A stretch of 64,000 bases of DNA from Planctomycetaceae bacterium (GCA_011525745.1 WYBU01000122.1:38463-102462), one strand, 5' to 3'. Shown: positions 44,098 through 54,161, counted from the first letter of the stretch. The notes: a model not told the origin generated them from the sequence alone. Made by a program: numbers and translations.

Positions 44098-45813
44098 CTA
44101 CAACCCCGCGCGGATTTGCGGCTCGAAATGGGCGGCGTCCAGTAGGCAGTTTTCCACCGCAGGCAGCGCCCAGTTGTCCTGGTTGACGAAGAAGATGCGA
44201 TCCTCGATCGGCCGCCGCAGGGCGTCCGCGACGCCGTTGGCGATCGTCCCCGGCAGCGGCACAGGCATGGCGTGACCCCAGCGCGTCAGGCGCACCTGTC
44301 GCACCGCGGAATGCGGTACGCTGAGCAGGTCAAGCATCTTGCGAATCTGCGGCACGATGGCCGTCGCGTAGTTGTTCCAAGATTCAGGCACGATCAGGTC
44401 GAACCGCCCGCTCGGATAGGGCAGCGGCCAGTAGAGCGTCAGTACGCCGCGCGGCACGTTCTGCCGCCGTGCATAGTGGCCGCTGAGCATGTCGGTGACG
44501 CGCGACCAGGCTTCAGCCTCGTCCGAGCTGGTCGGGTACTGGCCGTTTCCCAGCAGGAATATGTCGTAGAAATCCAGTGCGACCGGCGCCTCCAACAGCA
44601 CGTTGGCGACGACGTACGCCCGGAACGGAACTCCGTTCATCGCGTTCCACTTCTCGGGGTCAAGCTGCGCCAGGTCCTGCACGACGTGCTTGGCCACGTG
44701 CTTCGGGCAGCACATCACCACGCGCCGCGCCAGCAGCGAGCGGAAGCCGCCCTGGCAGTCGCGCCACGTCACCTGGATGCGATCGTTCGGCCTCAGCCGC
44801 ACATCGACCACGCGGCAGCCCGCTCGCAGCAACCGCCGCGCGCCGCCGGCCGGCTGTCCCTGGTCGATGGCCGCCAGCCGTTCCCACATCCGCGTCGCCA
44901 GATACGAATTGCCGCCGGGAAACACCCATCGCCCGTATTCCTCCGCGGCGATGAAGTTCCAGCCGGCCGCCGCGGAAAGTTCCTCCCAGCCGGCGCCGAA
45001 CGACGAATAGCAGTAGGACTGGATTCCGGCGGCGAGCAATGGCGGGGCTGTCATGCCCATCTGGTCTTCGATGTCCTCCTTCAGCGTGCGGTTGTCCAGC
45101 GCGAGAATCCAGGTGTTGTCCTCGCCGGGCGGCAGCGGGATTTCCGGATAGCTTTCCTCAGCCATGTAGGCGACCACTTCGGCGTAACGCTGGAACGCCA
45201 ACTGCTCCTCGGGTGACAGGCCGGCGCCGGTCCAGAAGTCGAAACGAATCTGATCGTTCAGCTCCATCGGATCGTCGCCTTCGCTCAGCCGGTACGCCTG
45301 ATCCAGACGCAGTTCACGATACAACTGATCGAGAAAGTCGCCCTCGTCCGGAACGATGATGTAAGCGCCGCCGAGCGAATAGCGCGTGTCCGCCCAGACC
45401 TCGCCCTGCGACGTGCCGCCGCAGCGCTCGTGCAGCTCGAACAGCACCGGCCGCCATCGTCGCAGCAAATAGGCCGTCGCCAGTCCCGAGATGCCGCCGC
45501 CGACGATGGCGATGTCGACTTCTTCGGTCGGTTCGGGCGGCTGGCCTTCGGGTGGAAAGGCGTTTTCGACCGAGTGGAACGGAATCGCCCCGTCAGGGAA
45601 CGAGTCGCCGAACCAGCCGTCGGCGAACGGCATACCGTCGACCGTGACGGACGCCGGATGGCGCGGGATGCGCAAAATCGGAATGGAATCGCGCATCGGA
45701 ACGCACCCGGGATCATTCGGGCCGACCCTCGGGAGTCCCCAACCGCGCCGCGCTAGCAAGCCGAGCGTGAACGCACCGAGACCGCCCTTGATGAAACTGC
45801 GTCGTGATGGCAT
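44098..45813 (-). CDS. Tat-exported FAD-dependent amine-oxidase-like protein
   Basis: A 571-residue flavoprotein. A twin-arginine signal (SRRSFIKGGLGAFTLGLLARRGWG, residues 3-26) predicts folded export. After an 70-residue linker the Rossmann motif IAIVGGGISGLATAYLL (GxGxxG at G105, G107, G110) and LFELHERCGGTSQG mark an NAD(P)-binding_8/amine-oxidase-type FAD protein, as in protoporphyrinogen or phytoene oxidases. The C-terminal AVENCLLDAAHF resembles the FAD-contact end. Substrate unknown. ATG 45813 has GGAGG 7 bp upstream; the frame to 45867 precedes the Tat signal. The gene is divergent from tatD with a shared -10 region. Confidence 0.8.
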   Translation of the reverse strand: MPSRRSFIKGGLGAFTLGLLARRGWGLPRVGPNDPGCVPMRDSIPILRIPRHPASVTVDGMPFADGWFGDSFPDGAIPFHSVENAFPPEGQPPEPTEEVDIAIVGGGISGLATAYLLRRWRPVLFELHERCGGTSQGEVWADTRYSLGGAYIIVPDEGDFLDQLYRELRLDQAYRLSEGDDPMELNDQIRFDFWTGAGLSPEEQLAFQRYAEVVAYMAEESYPEIPLPPGEDNTWILALDNRTLKEDIEDQMGMTAPPLLAAGIQSYCYSSFGAGWEELSAAAGWNFIAAEEYGRWVFPGGNSYLATRMWERLAAIDQGQPAGGARRLLRAGCRVVDVRLRPNDRIQVTWRDCQGGFRSLLARRVVMCCPKHVAKHVVQDLAQLDPEKWNAMNGVPFRAYVVANVLLEAPVALDFYDIFLLGNGQYPTSSDEAEAWSRVTDMLSGHYARRQNVPRGVLTLYWPLPYPSGRFDLIVPESWNNYATAIVPQIRKMLDLLSVPHSAVRQVRLTRWGHAMPVPLPGTIANGVADALRRPIEDRIFFVNQDNWALPAVENCLLDAAHFEPQIRAGL

Positions 45814-45852
45814 GGGTTTTCCTCCGCGCGGACGGGTCGCGGGCAGGCTTAC

Positions 45853-45860
45853 AGTATAAT
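45853..45860. promoter_or_regulatory. Overlapping divergent -10 boxes
   Basis: AGTATAAT reads TATAAT on the plus strand (45855-45860, toward tatD) and TATACT on the minus strand (45858-45853, toward the flavoprotein). Leaders would be about 35 bases in each direction. The -35 regions are weak. Confidence 0.45.
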
Positions 45861-45901
45861 CAATCACGCCGGGCGCGGGGAAGTGGCCGGGGAATCTCGC
45901 A

Positions 45902-46681
45902 TTGATCGACTCACACTGTCATCTTACTTATGAGCCGCTGCTGTGTCAGATCGACGCCATCTTGGCGCGCGCGGCCGCGGCCGGCGTGCGCGGTTGTGTC
46001 ACGGTCGGGACCAGCATTGACGATATCGGCCGTGCCATCGAGCTGGCGGCAACGCGCGGCGGCGGCGACGTGCGCATCTGGCCCACCGCCGGCGTGCATC
46101 CGCACGAGGCGGGGAAGGTCGAAGCCGCATGGGACGGCCGACTCGAATCGCTGGCGCGTCGGGCGGACATCGTCGCGGTGGGTGAAACGGGGCTGGACTA
46201 TCACTACGACTTCGCCGAACGCGGCGTGCAGCGGCGGGTCTTTCAGCGCGAACTGGAAATCGCCGTCGAAGCGAACAAGCCGGTGATCATCCACTGTCGC
46301 GAGGCGCATGCCGATACGCTCGATGTCCTGCGCGGCTTTCCGTCGCCGCAGCGCGTCGTGTTTCACTGTTTCACCGGTACGCCGGCCGAAGCCGGGGAAA
46401 TCCTGTCGCGCGGCCACTGGATTTCGCTGACCGGCGTCGTCACGTTCAAGAAGTCCGACGCCCTGCGTGAAGTCGCGCGGATGATTCCGGCCGGGCGGCT
46501 GATGGTCGAGACCGACAGCCCGTATCTTTCACCGGAACCGCTGCGCAGCGCTCGTCCGAACGAACCGGCCCACGTCATGCACACGGCCCGCTGCATCGCC
46601 GCGGTGCGCGGCACGACGCTCGAAGCACTGGACGAACTGACGACCGCCAACGCCGCACGATTCTTCGGTCTGACTCTCTGA
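45902..46681 (+). CDS. TatD-family metal-dependent hydrolase (DNase)
   Basis: A 259-residue TIM-barrel hydrolase. It starts MIDSHCHLT (metal HxH) from TTG 45902, and has GETGLDYHYD, PVIIHCREAH, VFHCFTG and METDSPYLSPEP in family order; these are the zinc ligands and catalytic Asp of TatD/YcfH. Family members act as 3'-5' exonucleases or on D-aminoacyl or other substrates, so the role is generic. GGGGAA precedes the start. It is divergent from the flavoprotein and converges on the EamA gene. Confidence 0.92.
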   Translation: MIDSHCHLTYEPLLCQIDAILARAAAAGVRGCVTVGTSIDDIGRAIELAATRGGGDVRIWPTAGVHPHEAGKVEAAWDGRLESLARRADIVAVGETGLDYHYDFAERGVQRRVFQRELEIAVEANKPVIIHCREAHADTLDVLRGFPSPQRVVFHCFTGTPAEAGEILSRGHWISLTGVVTFKKSDALREVARMIPAGRLMVETDSPYLSPEPLRSARPNEPAHVMHTARCIAAVRGTTLEALDELTTANAARFFGLTL

Positions 46682-46722
46682 TGTGCCGGCGCCTCGCCGG
46701 AGCGCCTGCCCCGCACCGTTCT

Positions 46723-46774
46723 GATCCGAACCGCGACCACCGCATGAACCGAACCGCGACCGTGAGGGAGCGGC
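46723..46774. repeat. Third convergent-junction repeat, two direct copies
   Basis: ATCCGAACCGCGACCA (46723-46738) and ACCGAACCGCGACCGTGAGG (from 46747) are direct rather than inverted copies of the 4718/13565 element, again between convergent genes (tatD and the EamA gene). Confidence 0.75.
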
Positions 46775-46805
46775 AGAGAACCGTTCGCTTTCGCCACACG
46801 CCTCT

Positions 46806-47918
46806 TCAACGCGACGACCCCGCGCCTGCCGTGCGCAGCTCGCCCGAATCCGACGCTGGCGGCTCGCAGGGTTCGGCCGATCGCCGCGGCTCGGCCTGCA
46901 AGACCGCCTCCATCGCGCGGCTGCGCAGGCGGTTCTGCACACGCAGCACGATCCCCGCGCCGGCCACACCCACCGAGCCGGCGATCCACTGCGCGGCCGT
47001 CAGTTGCTCGTCAAAGAACAACCACGATGCCGCGGCGGTCATGAAGGGTTGCAGCAGCAGCACGCCCGAAGCAACCGAGACGCCCAGCCGCGCTATGCTT
47101 GCGTAATAGAACACGTGCCCCAGCGCAATGCCCGCCAGCGCGGAAATCACCAGCATCACCCACTGCCAGCTCGACAGGTCGAAGGCGCGTCCGCCGGCGC
47201 GCTCGCCGAACAACAGCATCAGCACGATCAGCGCCGCGGACGTATAGACGCTGATCGCGGCGAACGATTTCATCGACGAATAGGGCCTCATGCACTTCCG
47301 CACGGCCACGGCGTAGCAGCCGAACAGCGCGCCCGATACGACGCCGCTGAGAATGCCCCACGCGCTGGCCCCCGCCGGGCGCTCCTGGCCGAGAAAGATG
47401 GCGCCGAACGAGCCGACGATCACGAGCAGCGTTCCGCTCCAGTAGCCGCCCGTGCGCAGCAGGGCGCGCTCGTCGGGAAACAAAACGAAGGCGCCGATTG
47501 TGACCGAGACGATCTGCACGCGCAGCAGAAACGTCAGCAGCCCCGGATCGACGTCGAGATACAGCACCCAGGCGAACGCGACCTGTCCGACCACGTTGAA
47601 GACACTGGGCCAGATCGCGGCGCGCCACAGGCCGGCGTCGGGCGAATCCGCGGCGGCGATGTTTGCGCCGGCACGTGGCGTGCGCTCTGCGACGACAAGT
47701 CGGCCGCGTGCGAGGCTGTCCCGATTACCTCGTGTGCGCAGCAGCACCGGCAGCCAGAACAGGGCCGCAATGGCGTAGCGCCAGCCGTTGGAGGTCCAGG
47801 CATCGATGAAGTTGACGAAGTACTTGAGGAACAGCGGCGAGCTGGCCCAGCCGATGAGCGTCAGCGCCAACAGCATCAGCCCGGTCATGCGTTCGCGGCC
47901 ATCAATGGATCGGGGCAT
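46806..47918 (-). CDS. EamA/DMT-family transporter
   Basis: A 370-residue inner-membrane protein with about ten helices in two EamA halves (roughly residues 12-150 and 170-320). GWASSPLFLKYFV, then WRYAIAALFWLPVLLR, and in the second half AGIALGHVFYYASIARLGVSVAS with PFMTAAASWLFFDEQLTAAQW, fit drug/metabolite transporters. A hydrophilic tail of about 50 residues is unusual. Substrate unknown. ATG 47918 lies 8 bp after a TACAAT box, so the mRNA may be leaderless; ATG 47888 is an alternative. Confidence 0.85.
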   Translation of the reverse strand: MPRSIDGRERMTGLMLLALTLIGWASSPLFLKYFVNFIDAWTSNGWRYAIAALFWLPVLLRTRGNRDSLARGRLVVAERTPRAGANIAAADSPDAGLWRAAIWPSVFNVVGQVAFAWVLYLDVDPGLLTFLLRVQIVSVTIGAFVLFPDERALLRTGGYWSGTLLVIVGSFGAIFLGQERPAGASAWGILSGVVSGALFGCYAVAVRKCMRPYSSMKSFAAISVYTSAALIVLMLLFGERAGGRAFDLSSWQWVMLVISALAGIALGHVFYYASIARLGVSVASGVLLLQPFMTAAASWLFFDEQLTAAQWIAGSVGVAGAGIVLRVQNRLRSRAMEAVLQAEPRRSAEPCEPPASDSGELRTAGAGSSR

Positions 47919-48252
47919 TGGGGGTCATTGTAGCGCTGCTCTAAAATGCAAGGCACGAAGGCACGGAGGCACGAAGGGAAAGCAGCCAGTCGAAACGCAC
48001 AAGGCGGCCATTAGCTGCAACCAAGTCTCGGCGCGCGTTTTCAGCGTGTGTACCGCTCGCGTTGCGAACTCGATTGGCTTCGTGGTTGCGTTTTCAACCT
48101 GCAAAGGTTTGCGGACATTAGCCGGCGTTTGAGACCGCAGGCCGACACCGCCGGTCGTCGTCGCACCGTCCGATTGCACGCTGAAAGGGTGACAGCATCG
48201 TTCGTCAACGACATGCGTAGCGGCGGTGGGGCGCCGGTGGACCTGTCCGTCC

Positions 48253-48323
48253 GTCACCCCCGCGAAGTCGGGGGTCAAGCACTTCCGGACGTCGTTGGAT
48301 TCCCGCTTGCGCGCGAATGACGG
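48253..48323. repeat. Double hairpin matching 15885-15956 in opposite orientation
   Basis: CACCCCCGCG hairpin, then GGATTCCCGCTTGCGCGCGA hairpin and GACGG. The 574-bp gap 47919-48492 otherwise holds only short GCTGAA/AGCTGA iterations (48336-48376) and no gene. Confidence 0.7.
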
Positions 48324-48492
48324 CATGACGTTGAATGCTGAATGCCGTTAGCTGAAAGCTGACGGCTGATGGCTGCCGGTTTGCACAGCAAACCCTACTG
48401 AAGGCCGACGACGATTCGCATATCATCTGGCACTCGTTCATTCAACGGTCGGCGCGATCCACATCGACGCCATGCGATCACCGGAGCGGCGA

Positions 48493-50865
48493 ATGGCGAC
48501 ATGGCTGCTCAGCACGTTCGTTCTCGCGGCGCTCGCGCCGTGGCTGCATCGGTTGCTGCGCGCGGCGACGCCGTGGGTGCTGGCGACCTACGCCGCGGCG
48601 ATGGCCGTTCATCTGGCCACGTGGGCGCCGCAGGTCGCCGACGGCGCGACGCCGCGCGTCGCGTGGACCTGGGCCGCCGCGCTGGGGATTGAATTCTCTC
48701 TGCGCCTCGACGGCTGGGGGCTGCTGATGGCGATCGTCATCAGCGGCGTCGGCGCGACGATTCTGCTCTACGGCGGCGGATATCTCGCCGGCGACCGGCG
48801 GCTCGGTTCCTTCTACATGTTCCTTCTGCTGTTCATGGGGTCGATGCTGGGCGTCGCCCTGGCCGACAACCTGCTGCTGATGTTCGTCTTCTGGGAGCTG
48901 ACGAGCCTCAGTTCTTATCTGCTGATCGGCTTTGACCACGAGCGCCCGGCGGCTCGCGCGGCCGCGCTTCAGGCGCTGCTGGTCACCGGCCTGGGCGGAC
49001 TGGCGCTGCTGGCCGCGGTCGTGCTGATGGGCGTCGCCGGCGGTAGCTACGAATTCTCGTCGCTGTTGTCGCGCGGCGACGCGATCCGCGGCCATGCGTC
49101 GTATCCGGCGATCATCGTCCTGGTCCTGCTGGGAGCGTTCACGAAGTCGGCGCAGTTTCCGTTCCACTTCTGGCTGCCCAACGCGATGCAAGCCCCCACG
49201 CCCGTCAGCGCCTATCTGCACTCGGCCACGATGGTCAAGGCGGGCGTGTTCCTCCTGGCGCGGCTGACGCCGATCCTCGGCGGCACAGCGGCGTGGCAGG
49301 TTCCGCTCATGCTCGCCGGCGGGGCGACGATGCTGCTTGGCGCCGTGATGGCCCTGGGAAGCGACACGCTCAAGCGGATTCTCGCCTACTCCACCGTCAG
49401 CGTGCTGGGAACGCTGACGATGCTCATCGGCGTCGGCACGCCCGCCGCGCTGCATGCCGCCGTCGTGATGCTGCTGGCGCACGCGCTCTACAAGGGCGCC
49501 TTGTTCATGATCGCCGGCGCGGTATCGCACGCCACGCACGAATACGAACCTGAGCGATTGGGCGGCCTGGCGCGGATCATGCCCTGGACCGCGACGTCCG
49601 CGGGGCTGGCGGCGCTGTCGATGTGCGGCCTGCCGCCGGCGTTCGGATTCATCGCCAAGGAAGCGTTCTACGAGTCGACGCTGGGCGCGTCCGGATGGTC
49701 GACGTGGCTGACATCCGCCGCCGTTCTGGGAAACGTCTTGCTGTTTGCGGTGGCGTTGCGAGTCGGCGTGATGCCGTTTACCGCGCGCGCGACGCAGGCG
49801 ACGACCGACGCGCATGAAGTGAGCCTGACACTCTGGCTCGGGCCGGCGCTGCTCGCCGCAATCGGAATTCTCATCGGCCTGTCGCCGGCCGTATGCGACG
49901 CAAGGCTCGTCGTTCCCGCGGGGGCGGCCATCGGCGCGGGAGAAACGCCGCCCAGGCTGGCGCTTTGGCATGGCGTCGGACCGGCGCTGTACCTCAGCGG
50001 ACTCACGGTGGCCGTCGGCTGTGCGGCGTTTGCGATGCGACGCGCCGCGCGGCTGGCCGGCATCGCGCTGCGCAAGCCGGCCGCATGGGGTCCCGAGTCG
50101 TGGTATCACGGCTGCGTGGCCGGCATGAACGCCGTGGCGACGTGGCAGACGCGCGTGCTCCAGAACGGCTACCTGCGCGTCTATCTGTGGACGACCCTGG
50201 TGACGGCGGTCGGACTGGTCGGCTACGCGCTGCTGCGCGGGGCGGACCTCACGGACCTGCCGTTGTCGTGGGACCTGCACGCCGGCGAGACGGTGGTCTG
50301 CGCGCTGATTCTGCTGGCGACGGCGGCGGCCGTGCGGGCGCGGGCGCGGCTGGCGGCGATCGCGCTGCTGGGCGCGGTGGGGTACGGCGTGGCGCTGATT
50401 TTCGTGTTTTTCGGCGCGCCCGATCTGGCGATGACTCAGTTCCTGATCGAAACGCTGCTGGTGATCTTGTTCGTTCTGGTGTTCTATCACCTGCCGCCGT
50501 TCGTCATCTACTCCGAGCTCGCTGCGCGAACGCGCGATGCGATCGTGGCGACCGCGTTCGGCGGCATGATGGCGTTACTGGTAATGGCCATCGGCGGGGG
50601 GCATGATGGACCGCGTGTGTCGGACTACTTCGCCGAGCGCTCGCTGGGCGATGCGCACGGGCGAAACGTGGTGAACGTAATCCTGGTCGACTTCCGCGCG
50701 ATCGACACGTTGGGCGAAATCACGGTGCTCGCGGCGGCGGCGGCGGGCGTCTATGCGCTGCTGCGCCTGAGGGGCGGCCGAGCGCGACTGCCGCGCATCG
50801 CTGTCGAACCGCGTACGACGATCGGAAGCGCGAAGCGCGAACGGGCGGAAACGGCAGGCACGTAG
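48493..50865 (+). CDS. mrpA: Na+/H+ antiporter subunit A (MrpA/MnhA)
   Basis: A 790-residue polytopic subunit homologous to NuoL, with about 20 helices. The proton-channel half shows GSMLGVALADNLLLMFVFWELTSLSSYLLIGF (E in helix 5), LLGAFTKSAQFPFHFWLPNAMQAPTPVSAYLHSATMVKAG, and KRILAYSTVSVLG. The C-terminal half has the MrpA/MbhE-type extension FFGAPDLAMTQFLIETL and NVILVDFRAIDTLGEI. ATG 48493 has GGAG 6 bp upstream, better than 48472. Its TAG stop is part of a repeat that separates it from mrpB by 280 bp. First gene of the mrp operon. Confidence 0.93.
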   Translation: MATWLLSTFVLAALAPWLHRLLRAATPWVLATYAAAMAVHLATWAPQVADGATPRVAWTWAAALGIEFSLRLDGWGLLMAIVISGVGATILLYGGGYLAGDRRLGSFYMFLLLFMGSMLGVALADNLLLMFVFWELTSLSSYLLIGFDHERPAARAAALQALLVTGLGGLALLAAVVLMGVAGGSYEFSSLLSRGDAIRGHASYPAIIVLVLLGAFTKSAQFPFHFWLPNAMQAPTPVSAYLHSATMVKAGVFLLARLTPILGGTAAWQVPLMLAGGATMLLGAVMALGSDTLKRILAYSTVSVLGTLTMLIGVGTPAALHAAVVMLLAHALYKGALFMIAGAVSHATHEYEPERLGGLARIMPWTATSAGLAALSMCGLPPAFGFIAKEAFYESTLGASGWSTWLTSAAVLGNVLLFAVALRVGVMPFTARATQATTDAHEVSLTLWLGPALLAAIGILIGLSPAVCDARLVVPAGAAIGAGETPPRLALWHGVGPALYLSGLTVAVGCAAFAMRRAARLAGIALRKPAAWGPESWYHGCVAGMNAVATWQTRVLQNGYLRVYLWTTLVTAVGLVGYALLRGADLTDLPLSWDLHAGETVVCALILLATAAAVRARARLAAIALLGAVGYGVALIFVFFGAPDLAMTQFLIETLLVILFVLVFYHLPPFVIYSELAARTRDAIVATAFGGMMALLVMAIGGGHDGPRVSDYFAERSLGDAHGRNVVNVILVDFRAIDTLGEITVLAAAAAGVYALLRLRGGRARLPRIAVEPRTTIGSAKRERAETAGT

Positions 50866-51135
50866 GGTCCGCTGCGCGGACCGATCGTTGCTCGCACGGG
50901 CTACAAGCCCGTGCCACGCGACTTGATCCGAGCCGCAAGCGCAAGCGCTGCGGGCATTCAGAACCCGCCGCGCAAACGACGGAAGCGTAGGGTCCGCTGG
51001 GCGGACCGATCGTTGCCCGCACGGGCTGCAAGCCCGTGCCACGCGACTTGATCCGAGCCGCAAGCGCGGCCGCTGCGGTACACGGGCAGAAAGCTCGTGA
51101 CGCGCGGGCCACAGCCGGGGGAGGCTGTGCTGCAC
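50861..51135 (+). repeat. Two copies of a 124-bp repeat between mrpA and mrpB
   Basis: Copies begin at 50861 and 50985 with GTAGGGTCCGC, each carrying hairpins GGTCCGC/GCGGACC and CACGGGCT/AGCCCGTG and ending in TGATCCGAGCCGCAAGCG. The stop TAG of mrpA (50863-50865) is inside copy 1. At 51110-51135 a CACAGCCGGGGG/GGCTGTGCT hairpin resembles the units at 63721-64000. Confidence 0.85.
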
Positions 51136-51145
51136 GGGAATTAAC

Positions 51146-51562
51146 ATGACATCCGTCATTCTCACGACGACCGCCCGCCTCCTGCACCCCGTGCTGCTGA
51201 TCACGTCGATTTTTCTGCTGTTGCGCGGCCACAACGAGCCGGGCGGCGGATTCTCCGGCGGGCTGGTGGCGGCGTCCGCGTTCGCGTTGCACGCCATGGC
51301 ACACGACGCACGACAGGCGAGGCGCGCCCTGCGAATCGATCCTCACGTGTTGATCGGCGTCGGACTGCTGACCGCGCTGAGCGCGGGCGTGATGTCGCTG
51401 GCCGCGGGCGCGCCGTTGCTGACGGGCTTGTGGACCAGCGTGCACATGCCGGGCCTGGGCGAATGGGCCATCGGCACGCCGCTGCTGTTCGATGTCGGCG
51501 TGTATCTCGTGGTCGTGGGAATCACGCTGCTGATCATCCTGTGCCTGTCGGAGGCCGAGTGA
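51146..51562 (+). CDS. mrpB: Na+/H+ antiporter subunit B (MrpB/MnhB)
   Basis: A 138-residue membrane subunit with four helices and the family signature [23 protein letters not shown] (about 28-50). It ends LYLVVVG-like ([17 protein letters not shown]). ATG 51146 is well placed, but the repeat tract upstream may weaken its translation or transcription. Mrp antiporters export Na+ in exchange for H+ and need all subunits. mrpC follows 1 bp after the stop. Confidence 0.93.
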   Translation: MTSVILTTTARLLHPVLLITSIFLLLRGHNEPGGGFSGGLVAASAFALHAMAHDARQARRALRIDPHVLIGVGLLTALSAGVMSLAAGAPLLTGLWTSVHMPGLGEWAIGTPLLFDVGVYLVVVGITLLIILCLSEAE

Positions 51563-51563
51563 C

Positions 51564-51908
51564 ATGATTCCGCTCGCCATCGTCGTCGGCGGACTGTATG
51601 CCGCCGCGCTGTACCTCATCGGCCGGCGCAGCATCGTCAAGCTGGTCATCGGCCTGGCGCTGCTGGGTCACGCCAGCAATCTTCTGATTTTTTCCGCCGG
51701 CGGTGTGACGCGCGGCCGGCCGCCGCTGATTCGACCGGGCGACGAGGCGCTGATCGCGCCCTACGCCGATCCGCTTCCCCAGGCGCTGATCCTGACGGCG
51801 ATTGTCATCAGCTTCGGCGTGCTGGCGTTCGCACTCGTGCTCGTTCATCGCGCCTACACCGCCGTCGGCAGCGACGATGTCGACGCCATCCGGACGACCG
51901 ACGCATGA
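51564..51908 (+). CDS. mrpC: Na+/H+ antiporter subunit C (MrpC/MnhC, NuoK-like)
   Basis: A 114-residue NuoK-like subunit with three helices. [34 protein letters not shown] carries the conserved GHASNL segment, and [17 protein letters not shown] is the family C-terminal helix. Starts 1 bp after mrpB and overlaps mrpD by ATGA. Confidence 0.94.
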   Translation: MIPLAIVVGGLYAAALYLIGRRSIVKLVIGLALLGHASNLLIFSAGGVTRGRPPLIRPGDEALIAPYADPLPQALILTAIVISFGVLAFALVLVHRAYTAVGSDDVDAIRTTDA

Positions 51909-53407
51909 AGCCGCTGCTGGTTCTGCCGATCATCCTGCCCCTGGCCGCCGCGGCCGGATGCCTGCTGGCGTGGCGCAGCCGCGTCGCACAGCGCGTCATC
52001 GGCGTCGCCGGCGCCGCGGCGCTGCTCGTGGCCGCGGTGCTGTTGCTGCAATCGGTGTGGCGCGACGGGGTCCAGGCGGTTCAGATCGGGCGCTGGCCGG
52101 CCCCGTTCGGCATCACGCTCGTGGCCGACACGTTCAGCGCGCTGATGGTGCTGTTGGCGGGCATCGTGGGTTTCGCGACGTCGCTGTATTCGCTGGCGTC
52201 GATCGACGCAAGGCGCGAGCAATACGGCTACCACGCGCTGATGAACGTGCTCCTGATGGGCGTGTGCGGCGCGTTTCTGACCGGAGATGTCTTCAATTTG
52301 TACGTGTGGTTCGAGGTGATGCTGATCGCCTCGTTCGTGCTGATGGCCCTCGGCGGCGAGCGGGCGCAGATGGAAGGCGCCATCAAGTACGTCACGCTCA
52401 ACCTCATGTCGTCGGCCATCCTGCTGGCGGCCGTCGGAGTCCTTTACGGATTGACGGGCACGCTCAACATGGCCGATCTGTCCGTGCGCGTCGCCGCGCG
52501 CCCGGCCGGCGGCGTGATGACGGCCGTGTCGATGATGTTCCTCGTCGCCTTCGGCATCAAGGCGGCGGTGTTTCCGTTGTTCTTCTGGCTGCCCGCGTCG
52601 TATCACACGCCGCCCGCGCCGGTCTCGGCCGTCTTCGCCGGGCTGCTGACCAAGGTGGGCGTCTATGCGCTGATCCGCATGTTCACGCTCGTGTTCACCC
52701 ACGACGTCGCCTTCACCCACGGGCTGATCACGCTGGTGGCGGCGTTCACGATGCTTTCCGGCGTGCTGGGCGCGGCGGCTCAGTCCGAGTTTCGCCGCAT
52801 TCTGTCGTTTCACATCATCAGTCAGATCGGCTACATGATCATGGGGCTGGGACTCTTCACGGCGGCGGCCGTGGCCGGCTCGGTGTTTTACATCGCCCAT
52901 CATATTATCGTCAAAACGAATCTGTTTTTCGTCAGCGGCGTGGCGCGCCGTCTGCGCGGCGGCTACCGGCTCGACGGCCTCGGTGGCCTGTACCGCGATC
53001 ATCCCTGGCTGGCGCTGATGTTCCTCGTTCCGGCCCTTTCGCTGGCGGGCATTCCGCCGTTGTCGGGCTTTTTCGCCAAATTCGCCCTGGTTCGCGCCGG
53101 CCTGGCGATCGAAGGCTACGGCATTGTGGGCGTCGCGCTGGTCGTCGGTCTGCTGACGCTCTATTCGATGACAAAGATCTGGAGCGAGGCTTTCTGGAAA
53201 CCCGCGCCGGGCAACGCCGCTGAATCGCCCGCTCCGCCGATGTCCGCCGATGCAAGGCTCATGCTGGTCCCGATCGCGCTGCTGGCGCTGCTCACCGTCG
53301 CCATCGGGCTGGCGCCGGGCGTGCTGCTGGAACTGTCGGTCCGGGCCGCGGAGGAACTGATGAATCCCGCAGGATACGTGACCTGCGTCATGGGAGAACC
53401 GTCATGA
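51905..53407 (+). CDS. mrpD: Na+/H+ antiporter subunit D (MrpD/MnhD)
   Basis: A 500-residue NuoN/M-like antiporter subunit with about 14 helices. [22 protein letters not shown] holds the conserved glutamate of helix 5; [37 protein letters not shown] and [19 protein letters not shown] hold the channel lysine and histidine regions. Overlaps mrpC and mrpE by 4 bp each, so the genes are translationally coupled. Confidence 0.95.
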   Translation: MKPLLVLPIILPLAAAAGCLLAWRSRVAQRVIGVAGAAALLVAAVLLLQSVWRDGVQAVQIGRWPAPFGITLVADTFSALMVLLAGIVGFATSLYSLASIDARREQYGYHALMNVLLMGVCGAFLTGDVFNLYVWFEVMLIASFVLMALGGERAQMEGAIKYVTLNLMSSAILLAAVGVLYGLTGTLNMADLSVRVAARPAGGVMTAVSMMFLVAFGIKAAVFPLFFWLPASYHTPPAPVSAVFAGLLTKVGVYALIRMFTLVFTHDVAFTHGLITLVAAFTMLSGVLGAAAQSEFRRILSFHIISQIGYMIMGLGLFTAAAVAGSVFYIAHHIIVKTNLFFVSGVARRLRGGYRLDGLGGLYRDHPWLALMFLVPALSLAGIPPLSGFFAKFALVRAGLAIEGYGIVGVALVVGLLTLYSMTKIWSEAFWKPAPGNAAESPAPPMSADARLMLVPIALLALLTVAIGLAPGVLLELSVRAAEELMNPAGYVTCVMGEPS

Positions 53408-53877
53408 CCGCCTTCGTGTGGCTGTTTCTGCTGTCGCTGATGTGGGCGGCGCTGACCGAGGACTTCACGCTCGGCAATCTATGCGTCGGCTTCGTGCTGG
53501 GCTACGTCATACTCCTGGCCTCGCAGCACGTGCTGCGTGTCGGCGGCTTCGTCGCGAAACTGCCGCGGTTCCTTGCCTTTCTCTTCTTTTTCTTGTGGGA
53601 ACTGCTGCTGGCGAATCTGCGCGTGGCCTATGACGTGATCACGCCCACTTATCACATGCGGCCCGGCGTGATCGCCGTTCCGCTCGACGCACGGACGGAC
53701 TTCGAAATCACGTCGCTGGCGGCGCTGATCAGTCTGACGCCCGGCACGCTGAGCCTCGACGTGTCCGCCGACCGCAGCGTGCTCTACGTCTACACGATGT
53801 TCATCCACGATCGAGATCGCATCGTGCGCGACATCAAGGACCGGTTCGAACGGCGCGTGCTGGAGATACTGCGATGA
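53404..53877 (+). CDS. mrpE: Na+/H+ antiporter subunit E (MrpE/MnhE)
   Basis: A 157-residue subunit with two or three N-terminal helices and a soluble C-terminal half. [24 protein letters not shown] and [27 protein letters not shown] are the MnhE signatures. Overlaps mrpD and mrpF by 4 bp. Confidence 0.94.
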   Translation: MTAFVWLFLLSLMWAALTEDFTLGNLCVGFVLGYVILLASQHVLRVGGFVAKLPRFLAFLFFFLWELLLANLRVAYDVITPTYHMRPGVIAVPLDARTDFEITSLAALISLTPGTLSLDVSADRSVLYVYTMFIHDRDRIVRDIKDRFERRVLEILR

Positions 53878-54161
53878 TTCCGGAACTCGAAGGTCCACTG
53901 GCCGCGGTCGTGCCGATTTCGATTCTGCTCCTGTGTGCGTCGTTGGCGCTGGCGTTCGCGCGGCTGGCGCGCGGTCCCAGTCTCCCCGATCGCGTCGTGG
54001 CGCTCGATCTGATCGCCGTGCTCGTGGTCGGCGTGATCGCCGCGCTGACCATCCGAACCAACAGTGCCGAGGTGCTGCGGGCCGCGATCGTGCTGGCCCT
54101 TGTGTCGTTCCTCGGCACCGTCGCGTTCGCGCGCTACGTCGAAAAGCGGAGGACGCCATGA
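53874..54161 (+). CDS. mrpF: Na+/H+ antiporter subunit F (MrpF/MnhF)
   Basis: A 95-residue subunit with three helices; RLARGPSLPDRVVALDLIAVLVVG contains the conserved GP..PDR.-.D. motif. Overlaps mrpE and mrpG by 4 bp. Confidence 0.94.
   Translation: MIPELEGPLAAVVPISILLLCASLALAFARLARGPSLPDRVVALDLIAVLVVGVIAALTIRTNSAEVLRAAIVLALVSFLGTVAFARYVEKRRTP

Noticed and set aside
48478..50490. 670-codon minus-strand ORF
   Set aside because: Antisense to mrpA. The product is a Gln/Arg/His-rich shadow of membrane-helix codons.
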